28,239 bases of DNA from Tidjanibacter sp. GTDB taxonomy: Bacteria; Bacteroidota; Bacteroidia; Bacteroidales; Rikenellaceae. A program made the position numbers and the translations under genes. The stretch is taken from contig JAGBVY010000114.1 of the NCBI GenBank assembly GCA_017630115.1, forward strand, positions 1 to 28,239. Reading direction: 5' to 3'. The first letter of the stretch is position 1, and each line of letters opens with the position of its first letter. This document shows positions 17,394-25,153 of this stretch, piece by piece. The notes under the pieces are model-generated. The model had not been told where the DNA came from and did no database searches. It worked only from the letters and a program-made list of their open reading frames with translations.

Positions 17394-18575
17394 TTACTTA
17401 GCCAAGATGTCGGCAATCATATCCGAAGCCTCTATAAGCATACGAGGAACGTGGAATGGGCCTTTGAAGATGTTGCCCTTGGCGGGCTGTGCCACGCTTC
17501 CATCGCGGTGGAGGTAGCCATACCACTCGCCCATCTCCCTATCCTTCAAGTGAGCGTAGGCCCACTCGTGAGCTTTGCGGAACTTCTCCAAGTAGCTCTC
17601 ATCGCCCGTAGCCTCGTAGCAATAGAGCGAAGCGATGATAGCCTCACACTGAGGCCACCAAAACTTCATATCCTGAGAGTAGTCTTGTGGAGGGAAGCCT
17701 TTGCAGTCGCGGAAGTTGATGATACCACCAAACTCCTCGTCCCAGCCCCAAGCCCACGCCCAGTCGTAGATTTTCAGACCGATGCGGGTGAGTCTTTCGT
17801 CCCAGCCACGACGTTTTGCCTCGGCCAAGATAAACCAAGCTGTCTCGATGCAGTGACCGGGGTTGATGGTGCGACCAGCGCAAGTGTCAATCAGTTCGCC
17901 CTCAGGGCCAACCATCTCCAAGACAGTCTTATACTCCTCGTTCATAAGGTAGCGTTCGATGTCGTCAATAGAGCTATCAATCTGCTCGTCAAGTTCGGGG
18001 GCATCGACAACAGTTTTCAGCACAGCTGCCACATTGATGAGAATCATCGTAATGGAGTGTCCCCTACCCTGCACTGTGGTCTTAGGCTCCAAGAAACCGG
18101 GAGTGGAGAGCATACGTTTCATATTTCTGAACACCTCCAAAGCTTTCTCGGCATAGGTCATATCGCCCGACGCTTTGGCATACTCGGCCATAGCGATAGC
18201 AGCAAAACTCTCCGAAAAAACATAGCGACGTTTCTGCACAGGTGCACCCTCGGCCGTTACGGTAAAGAACATATGGCCGTCGGTGTCGATGCAGTGCTGC
18301 TCGATGAAGTCGATGGCACTCTTGGAGGCATCGAGCCACTCCTTGCGCTGCTCAACACGGTTGTAGGCAGCAGCAGCGGTCCAGCCCCAGCGACCCTGAA
18401 ACCACACCGACTTGGTGGTATCCATCAGCGTACCATCCCTATCGACACAGGTGTAGATACCGCCATTGACGCTATCGACACCGTTTTTCATCCAGAAGGG
18501 CATAACATCCGAGCACAGCTCCTGGCGATACTCCGACGCGCACTTCTTTAAGTATTCCCTAAAATTGTCTGTCAT
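17394..18575 (-). CDS. N-acylglucosamine 2-epimerase (RnBP/AGE family)
   Basis: 393 residues, the normal length for this (alpha/alpha)6-barrel family. The sequence follows human renin-binding protein closely in recalled landmarks: VWFQGRWGW, YVFSESFAAIAMAEY, NPGHCIETAWF, MKFWWPQCEAIIA, GEWYGYLHRDG and FKGPFHVPRML. Candidate catalytic or substrate histidines are H173 (GRGHS), H241 and H375. This pattern favours a cytosolic GlcNAc/ManNAc 2-epimerase over cellobiose 2-epimerase, the other AGE-superfamily enzyme found in Bacteroidales PULs. The known sialic acid route of Bacteroides fragilis also uses an RnBP-type epimerase. Here no sialate lyase or sialidase accompanies it, so free ManNAc or GlcNAc is the more likely substrate. 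It lies 17 bases downstream of the transporter gene, so uptake and epimerisation are probably coupled. Confidence 0.88.
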   Translation of the reverse strand: MTDNFREYLKKCASEYRQELCSDVMPFWMKNGVDSVNGGIYTCVDRDGTLMDTTKSVWFQGRWGWTAAAAYNRVEQRKEWLDASKSAIDFIEQHCIDTDGHMFFTVTAEGAPVQKRRYVFSESFAAIAMAEYAKASGDMTYAEKALEVFRNMKRMLSTPGFLEPKTTVQGRGHSITMILINVAAVLKTVVDAPELDEQIDSSIDDIERYLMNEEYKTVLEMVGPEGELIDTCAGRTINPGHCIETAWFILAEAKRRGWDERLTRIGLKIYDWAWAWGWDEEFGGIINFRDCKGFPPQDYSQDMKFWWPQCEAIIASLYCYEATGDESYLEKFRKAHEWAYAHLKDREMGEWYGYLHRDGSVAQPAKGNIFKGPFHVPRMLIEASDMIADILAK

Positions 18576-18592
18576 AGTTATAATTGAAGTAT

Positions 18593-20011
18593 TTATTTGT
18601 TTTTCTTGTCTTGGTTTGTCCAGTAGGCCTCAATCTCCTCCAACGAGCGACCCGTAGTCTCGGGTACAAGTCGCCACATAATAAGGATATAAGGTAGGCA
18701 CATAAGGGCAAAGATGAAGAATGTACCCGACTGGCTCCAACCAAGCAGTACGGGAGTGAGCTGACCAATCAGATAGGTGCCAATCCAGAGTGCAAAGCCT
18801 GCAATACTCATAGCCCTGCCACGCACACTATTTGGATACATCTCGCTCAGCAGCACAAATACGATTGCCGAGATGGAGATGGCGCAGCAGAATACATAGG
18901 CCAAGAAGAAGGTGAGCATAAAGCCATTGCCCAAGCCGAGCGCCGCACCCCACTGGAAGTAAACCGCAATGCAGAGAAGGCACAAAATCATACCCGACAC
19001 ACCCCAATAGATGAGCTGCTTGCGACCCACGCGGTCTATAATAAATACAGCCAAAATGGTCGTCACCATATTCACAACGCCCACCAACACTGTGGAAAAC
19101 ATTGGGTTGTCGAAACCAGCCTCCGAGAAAATCTTAGGGCCATAGTAAAGCACAGCATTGACGCCCATAAACTGGCCCAAAATAGCAATGGCGCTACCGA
19201 TAAGCACAGCCTTGAAGATGCCGGGTTTGAGAATATCGCGCCAGCTACCCTTATTTTCGCCGCCCATCGACTGCTCCGTAGCAGCAATCTCGGCTGCGGC
19301 CTCGGCCTCCGAACGATAGATTTTGCCATAGACCTGTGTAGCACGAGCGAGTTTCTTATTCACAACCAACCACTTGGGGCTCTCGGGAATGAAGAAGATT
19401 ATCACAAAGAAGAGCAACGCAGGCAGCGTCTCGCTACCCAACATACCCCTCCAAGCCTCCGTGTTGAACATCCTCTGCCAGAGTGAGAGCTCGCCCGTAA
19501 GCTCGGTATTGATACCCGAGTCGATGACCCAGTTGGCCAAGTAGGCCAAAAGGAAACCCATTGTAACAGCCAACTGATAGAGCGACACAAGCGTACCGCG
19601 CACCTTGGCAGGCGAAACCTCCGAAATGTAGATGGGTGAAACGATAGAAACGATACCAATGCCTACGCCACCGATGATTCGATAGGCCACAAGTTGGTCG
19701 AAGTTGCCACACACAGCACATCCGATGGCCGAAATGCTAAACAGAGCCGCAGCAATGAGCATTGTGAGTTTGCGACCGAGCTTATCGCTCATAGCGCCAG
19801 CAACAGCCACACCGCAGATTGAACCAATCAGGGCGCAACCTACATACCAACCCTCACGCATATCCGAGAGAGCAAACTGTCCTTTGACCATCTCGGTTGT
19901 ACCCGAGATAACGGCTGTATCATATCCGAAGAGTATGCCTCCAATGGCCGCAACAATGGTCATAAAGACAACATACCCCATATTCATACTTTTAGTCGTC
20001 GATTTTGTCAT
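18593..20011 (-). CDS. Sugar-porter family MFS transporter
   Basis: 472 residues with about twelve membrane segments. Signature motifs of the sugar porter family are all present: GGILFGYDTAVISG near helix 1, DKLGRK (76-81), RIIGGVGIGI (111-120), the PIYISEVSPAKVRG motif (about 126-139), PESPKWL (209-215), DRVGRK in the second half and PETTGRSLEEIE near the C-terminus (from about 450). It would carry a monosaccharide across the inner membrane, probably with protons. Neighbours suggest an N-acetylhexosamine or the sugar released by the PUL enzymes, but sugar porters mostly carry neutral hexoses or pentoses, so specificity is open. It lies 18 bases after the DUF4434-like gene. Confidence 0.93.
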   Translation of the reverse strand: MTKSTTKSMNMGYVVFMTIVAAIGGILFGYDTAVISGTTEMVKGQFALSDMREGWYVGCALIGSICGVAVAGAMSDKLGRKLTMLIAAALFSISAIGCAVCGNFDQLVAYRIIGGVGIGIVSIVSPIYISEVSPAKVRGTLVSLYQLAVTMGFLLAYLANWVIDSGINTELTGELSLWQRMFNTEAWRGMLGSETLPALLFFVIIFFIPESPKWLVVNKKLARATQVYGKIYRSEAEAAAEIAATEQSMGGENKGSWRDILKPGIFKAVLIGSAIAILGQFMGVNAVLYYGPKIFSEAGFDNPMFSTVLVGVVNMVTTILAVFIIDRVGRKQLIYWGVSGMILCLLCIAVYFQWGAALGLGNGFMLTFFLAYVFCCAISISAIVFVLLSEMYPNSVRGRAMSIAGFALWIGTYLIGQLTPVLLGWSQSGTFFIFALMCLPYILIMWRLVPETTGRSLEEIEAYWTNQDKKNK

Positions 20012-20029
20012 AACTCTTCCTCCTTACGA

Positions 20030-21124
20030 TTATTTCATATTGAAGTACTCTTTGTAGCGATTGTAGAGGTGACCTGCCTGCAAGTAGGAGGACTGAGGCG
20101 AAAGGAAGTGCGAGAACTCAAAGGTGATGGCCTTGTCGTAGCCGGCACGTTTGGCAGCTTCGAGTTTCATACGCAACTTATCGAACTTAATGGGCAAGAA
20201 CTTGATAGGCATATCCCTATCGAAAGTCTCTGCATTGGTCCAGCACTTCATACCATAGCGGTCAGCCAGTTTCTTATTGACCTCAAAGAAGGCGTCGAGC
20301 TCGTCGTAGTCGATGTGGCCGTCTTGGAAGGCGCAAGCATCCACAACATCGTGGATACCATCGAAAATCTCGTTCCACTCCCTCTCGTGCTCCAATACCG
20401 ACACAGCGTTGGCATTGACACTATTGGTTGTGCCCATAATAGCCTTCTTACCGTCAATCCAAGGCGAAATGAAGGTTGGCAGACCACCCGACACATCCTT
20501 ACACTGTTTGCCCATAGCGTGGAAAGCATTGATAGCGCCCTTGGTTTTGCGGCTAATCTCGCCACTGATGTACCAACCACCAAAGCTCTCGTAGTGGCCA
20601 TAGCGCTGCCATACCTCGTCGATGACATATTTGTTGTCCTCAATCTCCCAGCTCAAATCGCCCGTATCCCAGTAGCGACCCGAGTCGTAGAGGCCAAACC
20701 AAAACTTCATACCATATTTCTGGGCCAGACGCAAAAACATATCAACCAAATCCACCGAAGGCATATAGCAACCCTTACCAAGCAGATATTTCGAGGGATA
20801 GGTGATAAATTTACGATAACCCGAGCGAATCATAATTACGGTGTCGATACCGATAGCCTTCATATTGGCAAAGTCGGCATCCCACTCTTTCTCGCCCCAG
20901 TTCTGGTGGGGAATGTCGTGGGAGATTTCATCGAGGAAAGTACCAGTGATAGGGAGTCCTGCACCGGCAGGCACAATCAGTCCACCCTTGGTCTGCTTAA
21001 ACATAGGCGAATCCAACACCTCGCCCACGCGCTCTGCGCCACGAGCCAGCTCTGAGGGCAGAATAGCAGCAGCACCCAGCGCAGCCGTAGTTTTAAGGAA
21101 ATCGCGTCTTGTAAACTCTTTCAT
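20030..21124 (-). CDS. Tat-exported DUF4434-like TIM-barrel protein
   Basis: 364 residues. The N-terminus carries a textbook twin-arginine motif TRRDFLK (residues 5-11). A moderately hydrophobic Ala-rich stretch (about 12-22) and a possible AxA-type cleavage zone near 28-31 follow. The mature part resembles DUF4434-type proteins, with GTFLDEISHDIPHQNW at the start, GIDTVIMIRSGYRKF and then alternating strands and helices of a TIM barrel. Strand-end acids that could be catalytic are E189 (GGWYISGE), E299 (CWTNAE) and E336 (ITFEFSHF), a layout seen in clan-A-like glycosidases. Function is therefore a putative periplasmic glycoside hydrolase. It is the first gene of the operon, behind the promoter region. 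A Tat system (tatAC) is encoded 16 kb away. DUF4434 assignment is from pattern memory only. Confidence 0.68.
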   Translation of the reverse strand: MKEFTRRDFLKTTAALGAAAILPSELARGAERVGEVLDSPMFKQTKGGLIVPAGAGLPITGTFLDEISHDIPHQNWGEKEWDADFANMKAIGIDTVIMIRSGYRKFITYPSKYLLGKGCYMPSVDLVDMFLRLAQKYGMKFWFGLYDSGRYWDTGDLSWEIEDNKYVIDEVWQRYGHYESFGGWYISGEISRKTKGAINAFHAMGKQCKDVSGGLPTFISPWIDGKKAIMGTTNSVNANAVSVLEHEREWNEIFDGIHDVVDACAFQDGHIDYDELDAFFEVNKKLADRYGMKCWTNAETFDRDMPIKFLPIKFDKLRMKLEAAKRAGYDKAITFEFSHFLSPQSSYLQAGHLYNRYKEYFNMK

Positions 21125-21179
21125 ATTACTTTTCTGTTTAGTAGTTATTGTTTTGTTATGTTTTATCTTCGTCGGTGAG

Positions 21180-21216
21180 CCATATCAAAGATATGGTCAA
21201 GCCACTTGGGGGCAAT
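21180..21216 (-). promoter_or_regulatory. Proximal PUL promoter candidate with operator-like dyad
   Basis: On the minus strand ATTG (21216-21213, one mismatch) precedes TATCTTTG (21193-21186, exact -7 match) by 19 bases. The -7 box lies inside a perfect inverted repeat CCATATC-AAA-GATATGG (21180-21196). A regulator bound to this dyad would block the promoter, so it is a candidate operator for the ROK protein encoded on the other side of the region. The predicted leader to the ATG at 21124 is about 55 bases. Confidence 0.5.
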
Positions 21217-21253
21217 GCAGCTACGACCTATTTAGGCATAGTAATACACAATA

Positions 21254-21285
21254 CAAAACTAAAATTTATCCGTTAATTAAACAAA
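21254..21285 (-). promoter_or_regulatory. Distal PUL promoter
   Basis: On the minus strand TTTG (21285-21282) precedes TAGTTTTG (21261-21254) by 20 bases; both elements match consensus exactly. Transcripts would carry a leader of about 120 bases that includes the dyad at 21180-21196. Confidence 0.65.
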
Positions 21286-21440
21286 CATAACTTAGATAAA
21301 ATGGTTAATTTATTTTTATTTCCAGACCACTACCCACAACAGACTGTAAAACACCACCTTAACAACACCAATACACCTTGCAATTCCTAAAACATATTAT
21401 AAATAAACACCCACCCATAGCGGATAATAAAAAAAATGTT

Positions 21441-21448
21441 TAATTTTG
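21441..21448 (+). promoter_or_regulatory. -7 element for the ROK regulator gene
   Basis: TAATTTTG is an exact -7 match, 61 bases ahead of the ATG at 21510. No TTTG is found at the right distance upstream, so the promoter may be weak or activator-dependent. Confidence 0.45.
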
Positions 21449-21464
21449 TGTAGTCAAACAGCGA

Positions 21465-21490
21465 CAGTCACACACCCCCTTTCGTGACTG
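21465..21490 (+). repeat. Inverted repeat in the leader of the ROK gene
   Basis: CAGTCAC (21465-21471) and GTGACTG (21484-21490) are perfect 7-bp arms around a 12-base spacer. The repeat lies just downstream of the -7 box and about 20 bases before the ATG. It could be an autoregulatory protein site or an RNA hairpin limiting translation. It is unrelated in sequence to the dyad at 21180-21196. Confidence 0.45.
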
Positions 21491-21509
21491 ACTTAACACC
21501 CTAACTACA

Positions 21510-22733
21510 ATGCTTAACAACAATCAATTACACCAAAGAGCCCTCCCCACAGAGGCCGACATCATCAAGGATGCCATCCTACGCCACTGCATCTACGAGG
21601 GCAATCAGATGATTCCTCAAATGGCCACAACGCTCGGTTACAGCGTACCCACCGTGGCCAAATATGTGGGCGAACTCATTAGCGAGGGCTACTTTATTGA
21701 GTGTGGCAAGATGGACTCACACCGAGGTCGCAAGCCCATAATCTATGGTGTCAATCCCTCGGCCTGCTACTTTGTGGGAGTTGATATTGCTCGATTTGCG
21801 CTCAACATTGGCCTGATGAACCTGACGGGCGAAATAGTTAGCCAAGTCACACACGACGACTTTGTTTTCGACAACACCCCCGCAACACTCGATATTGTGT
21901 GCCATAGGGTAGTGGAATTTATCGAGCAGTCGGGCATAGATAGCCGTAAGGTTACTTTGGTAAACATAAACATCTCTGGCCGAGTAAATTCGCTCTCAGG
22001 CGAGAGTTACAGCGTCTTCAATTTCGAGGAGAACGACGAGCCATTGGCAGCCATACTAAGCGAGAAAATTGGACTGACGGTGAGGATTGAAAATGACTCT
22101 CGCGCAATGACCTTTGGCGAACTCTCGACGGGCAATGCAAGGGGCTACCGCAACGCCCTATTTATCAACGCCAGTTGGGGTCTTGGTTTGGGCATAATTG
22201 TCAATGGCGAACTCTACTACGGACGTCACGGCTACTCAGGCGAAGTGGGACATATGAATGTCTATAACAACGAGATAATGTGTCACTGTGGCAAGAAAGG
22301 ATGCTTAGAGACCGAGGTTTCGGGCTTTGCAATCCACCGCAAGCTTCTGGAACGCATACGTCAGGGGCAAACCTCGGTTCTATCGCCTTTGGTGGCACGC
22401 GGACAGACCATATCAACCTACGACATTGTATGTGCTGCTACACGCAACGAAGACCCTCTGTGTATTGAGCTTATTGAGCAGACGGGAGCAGAGCTTGGCC
22501 GACAACTTGCCAATCTGATAAACATTTTCAACCCCGAGGCGGTGATTATTGGTGGTGTATTGGCACTTGCCGATGAGTATTTTATCCCACCTATCCGATT
22601 GGCCGTACGCAAGTATTCACTGAAACTTATGTGCAAAGATATTGAGGTGCTCACCTCAGCCAATCCACAGAAGGCGGGTATGATTGGAGCTTGTATGGTG
22701 GCTCGTCAATCGTTCTTCCCACAGCGAAGATAG
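21510..22733 (+). CDS. ROK-family transcriptional regulator (NagC/Mlc type)
   Basis: 407 residues. An N-terminal winged helix-turn-helix (about 15-80; MATTLGYSVPTVAKYVGEL is the likely recognition region, followed by SHRGRKPIIY) precedes a ROK domain (about 85-400). The ROK zinc site is intact: H248, C258, C260 and C265 in GHM...CHCGKKGCLE. Glycine-rich sugar/phosphate-binding segments include INASWGLGLGIIVNG and FNPEAVIIGGVLA. ROK regulators such as NagC and Mlc respond to amino-sugar or sugar phosphates and usually repress. Divergent placement next to the PUL makes control of that operon likely, probably through the dyad at 21180-21196; this is inference. The presence of the HTH argues against a sugar kinase. 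Confidence 0.92.
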   Translation: MLNNNQLHQRALPTEADIIKDAILRHCIYEGNQMIPQMATTLGYSVPTVAKYVGELISEGYFIECGKMDSHRGRKPIIYGVNPSACYFVGVDIARFALNIGLMNLTGEIVSQVTHDDFVFDNTPATLDIVCHRVVEFIEQSGIDSRKVTLVNINISGRVNSLSGESYSVFNFEENDEPLAAILSEKIGLTVRIENDSRAMTFGELSTGNARGYRNALFINASWGLGLGIIVNGELYYGRHGYSGEVGHMNVYNNEIMCHCGKKGCLETEVSGFAIHRKLLERIRQGQTSVLSPLVARGQTISTYDIVCAATRNEDPLCIELIEQTGAELGRQLANLINIFNPEAVIIGGVLALADEYFIPPIRLAVRKYSLKLMCKDIEVLTSANPQKAGMIGACMVARQSFFPQRR

Positions 22734-22740
22734 TCCACAT

Positions 22741-22780
22741 AAAAAGAGGCGGTAATCCAAACTGATTGCCGCCTCTTTTT
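22741..22780. terminator. Bidirectional terminator between the ROK and SGNH genes
   Basis: A 17-bp stem (22741-22757 with 22764-22780, one G·T pair) has a 6-base loop. Its core is GAGGCGG/CCGCCTC flanked by A5 on the left and T5 on the right. It lies 7 bases after the ROK stop and 24 bases from the stop of the convergent esterase gene, so it suits both directions. Confidence 0.92.
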
Positions 22781-22804
22781 ATACCATAACTTGCTCTAAC
22801 CGAA

Positions 22805-23902
22805 CTACATATCCGAGCGCACCTGCCAACCCGTAATGGTCGATACATAGGGGATGAGCATCATAGCCATCTTCTGCTGACCGACGCGATTGGGGTGTTC
22901 GGAAGCGCCCAACTCGCTCGGACGTGCAAAGGCCTCGGGCAGAATACAAGCAAAGTGGAGATTCGCATCGCTCTCGGCCACACGCCATACATAGTCAAAC
23001 GTGGGGTCGAAAACATAGCTCGACACACAAAGAATGGGCACATCTGCACCGTGGGCCTCCCTAACCTGCCCAACAAGCTCGGCGTAGCCCTCTGCAAACT
23101 GTTTATAGGAGGGCCAAGGTTTGGTAGAAAAGTCGTTAGTACCGAGGAAGATAACCACCAAGTCGGGGATATAGCTCTGACGGCGGAAGTTGTAGGGCCT
23201 ATCCTTGTCGGCCTCGTCGAACAAGAGACCATAGCGTTCGCGCATCGTATAGTCCGAGGTGCTCTTCTCGTCGCCATAGTTACGCACAAGACCCTGACCT
23301 GAGTGGGCTACCAAGTTGTAGTCGGCATCGAAGTAGCGAGCGATGTAGCAACCATAGGCGAGGTTGCAGTTTTGAGTCTCGACCGTATAAGGCTCCGAAC
23401 CGCTTGCCGAGTCGGTGCCGTAACCCGCTGTGAGCGAGTCGCCAATAAACTCAATATGGCGACCTTTGGCAAGATTCCGACCCTCAACAAGCACTCCATC
23501 CGTAGTGAAAGAAAAAACAGTTGTAAGGCCATTGAAACCCTCAGTGCGACGTTGTAGGCGGATATTATACTCTCCCTTCTCACCCTCAAAGAGCACCACA
23601 TTATGAGGCTCTGCGCCCTCGGTTTTAACCACCGAATGTTGCCTTCCATCGACAATAACATTAAAATAGTTCAGTCCGCTATCCGAAACCTCCATAGTGA
23701 GTTTCGAGCCACAGAGCACCATATCGGCATAGGTACCGCTCCAATCGAACTTCACCTCGCCCTCGGCGGTCATATCCACACGACCAACCCAACGAATCTG
23801 CTCGCTATCGGCACGATAGGTTTGACTCTCTACTTTTCCACATCCTGTGGTGGCCAATGCACCAAGTAGCGCCATAAGCACCACAAAAATTACTCTCTTC
23901 AT
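22805..23902 (-). CDS. CE2-type SGNH esterase lipoprotein
   Basis: 365 residues. The lipobox is ATTGC with Cys21. A beta-sandwich N-terminal domain (about 30-145) followed by an SGNH hydrolase domain (about 148-360) is the architecture of carbohydrate esterase family 2. Motifs are FIGDSLTAGYGT (nucleophile S156), HSGQGL, IFLGTNDFS and SEHPNRVGQ (H336). The residue before the histidine block is Glu335 rather than the usual Asp; CE2 enzymes often work with a Ser-His dyad, so activity is plausible. It would remove O-acetyl groups from exported or surface glycans. The gene lies 45 bases after the rRNA methyltransferase stop. No clear promoter was found in the gap, so it may be the last gene of that operon. 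Confidence 0.85.
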   Translation of the reverse strand: MKRVIFVVLMALLGALATTGCGKVESQTYRADSEQIRWVGRVDMTAEGEVKFDWSGTYADMVLCGSKLTMEVSDSGLNYFNVIVDGRQHSVVKTEGAEPHNVVLFEGEKGEYNIRLQRRTEGFNGLTTVFSFTTDGVLVEGRNLAKGRHIEFIGDSLTAGYGTDSASGSEPYTVETQNCNLAYGCYIARYFDADYNLVAHSGQGLVRNYGDEKSTSDYTMRERYGLLFDEADKDRPYNFRRQSYIPDLVVIFLGTNDFSTKPWPSYKQFAEGYAELVGQVREAHGADVPILCVSSYVFDPTFDYVWRVAESDANLHFACILPEAFARPSELGASEHPNRVGQQKMAMMLIPYVSTITGWQVRSDM

Positions 23903-23947
23903 ATCTATATCTACATATTTATATATTATACGTCATTTCGGACCACC

Positions 23948-25153
23948 CTACTCCACATAGAGCACCAAGCCTTTCAGGTATTCGCCCTCGGGGTGGTAGA
24001 TATTTATTGGGTGGTCGGTAGGCTGAGTGAGCTGATGGAGAATCCTCACCTTGCGACCCGCAATAGCCGCAGCCGAGAATACAGCCAAGCGGAACTGCTC
24101 CTTGCTGACAGCCTGTGAGCAACTAAACGTAAAGAGTATGCCCCCTTTGGCTATCTTCTCCATTGCTCTGGCATTGAGCCTTTTGTAGCCTTGAAGGGCA
24201 TTGCCCAGCACCTTGTGATGTTTGGCAAAGGCGGGCGGGTCGAGAATAATCATATCATACTCGCCATCCTCAACCGTACGCAGAAAATCAAACGTATCCA
24301 TTGCAGCACTCCTATGGGGTGCACCCTCAGGGAAGTTGAGTGCCACGTTCCTATCTACCAATTCGATAGCCAAACCGCTACTATCGACACTCGTAACTGA
24401 GCGAGCCTCGCCCGCAAGAGCATAGATGGAGAAGCCTCCCGTATAGCAGAACGTATTGAGCAGATTGCGTCCTTTGGCGTAGTGGCCTACAAGTTCACGA
24501 TTGGCCCTTTGGTCGATGAAGAAACCGGTCTTTTGACCCTTGGCCCAATTGACCGCAAACTTGTGTCCGCCTTCGAGCACAATCTCCTCGCCCTGACCCT
24601 CGCCCCAGAGGTAGCCATCCTCGGCCTCAATATCGGCCTTGAAGGGGAGCGTTTGAGAGCTCTTATTGTAGATAGCCCTAAGCGACTGGCCGAAGTTGGC
24701 CCTAAGAGCATTGACAATCTCGTTCAAAGAGAGGTACATACCGACACTATGACACTGCACCACAGCCGTAGAGCCGTAGATGTCCACCACCAATCCGGGC
24801 AGATTGTCGCCCTCGCCGTGTACAAGGCGATAGCAGGTGGTCTTTTCGTTGCCAACCAGTCCGAGCGCACGACGCACCTCCAAAGCCGAGGCTATACGTC
24901 CACGCCACCAAGCCTCATCAATAGACTCCGGCTCGAAAGTAAGCACTCTGACAGCAATAGAGCCCACCTGAGAGTGGCCACGAGCAATAAAATCACCCGA
25001 AGAGGTCAGTACATCGACAATCTCACCCTCCTCAATCTGGTCGCTCACACGCGAAATGGCGCCCGAGAAGACCCAAGGGTGATGGCGCAGGAGCGACTCC
25101 TGCTTACCGTGTTTGAGAAATATCTGTTTGTAGTTTGTGCTATTTGTACTCAT
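23948..25153 (-). CDS. rlmI: 23S rRNA (cytosine-C5) methyltransferase, RlmI-like
   Basis: 401 residues. An N-terminal PUA-like domain (about 8-75; HHPWVFSGAI) is followed by an EEHEE-type linker domain and a class I SAM methyltransferase fold. Key motifs are LLNTFCYTGGFSIYAL (motif I, about 231-246), SVDSSGLAIELVDRN, LDPPAFAKHH (304-313) and FTFSCSQAV (catalytic Cys345). RlmI of Escherichia coli makes m5C1962 in 23S rRNA; the same target is assumed by family. The start codon overlaps the end of the upstream exonuclease gene by 14 bases, implying translational coupling. Confidence 0.9.
   Translation of the reverse strand: MSTNSTNYKQIFLKHGKQESLLRHHPWVFSGAISRVSDQIEEGEIVDVLTSSGDFIARGHSQVGSIAVRVLTFEPESIDEAWWRGRIASALEVRRALGLVGNEKTTCYRLVHGEGDNLPGLVVDIYGSTAVVQCHSVGMYLSLNEIVNALRANFGQSLRAIYNKSSQTLPFKADIEAEDGYLWGEGQGEEIVLEGGHKFAVNWAKGQKTGFFIDQRANRELVGHYAKGRNLLNTFCYTGGFSIYALAGEARSVTSVDSSGLAIELVDRNVALNFPEGAPHRSAAMDTFDFLRTVEDGEYDMIILDPPAFAKHHKVLGNALQGYKRLNARAMEKIAKGGILFTFSCSQAVSKEQFRLAVFSAAAIAGRKVRILHQLTQPTDHPINIYHPEGEYLKGLVLYVE

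Larger units (their letters stand above)
6267..21124 (-). other. Nine-gene polysaccharide utilisation operon
   Basis: Nine consecutive minus-strand genes are separated by 18, 17, 55, 62, 32, 27, 25 and 2 bases with no hairpin seen between them. Transcription order is DUF4434-like, MFS, AGE epimerase, SusC, SusD, DUF5018-like, GHL10-like, phosphoesterase, NagX-like. Promoter candidates lie at 21180-21216 and 21254-21285 and the terminator at 6207-6244. The gene content points to import and processing of an N-acetylhexosamine-containing glycan; the exact substrate is not determinable here. Confidence 0.8.
21125..21509. other. Divergent control region between the PUL and its regulator gene, no coding sequence
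   Basis: These 385 AT-rich bases hold two promoter candidates reading left into the PUL (21180-21216 and 21254-21285) and one reading right into the ROK gene (21441-21448). They also contain a perfect 7-bp dyad at 21180-21196, a small CCTATTTAGG palindrome at 21227-21236 and an inverted repeat at 21465-21490. No open frame or structured RNA was recognised. Confidence 0.7.

Noticed and set aside
17339..17416. N-terminal extension of SusC by 26 residues
   Set aside because: It would overlap the epimerase stop and push the signal peptide inward; the ATG at 17338 gives a normal signal peptide.
17394..20011. Mannan-type cassette (cellobiose 2-epimerase plus MFS transporter)
   Set aside because: The epimerase carries RnBP-type landmarks, and no GH26 or GH130 genes are present.
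21125..21509. Invertible phase-variable promoter
   Set aside because: Only short 7-bp dyads are present; no longer inverted repeats flank a promoter, and no invertase gene is nearby.
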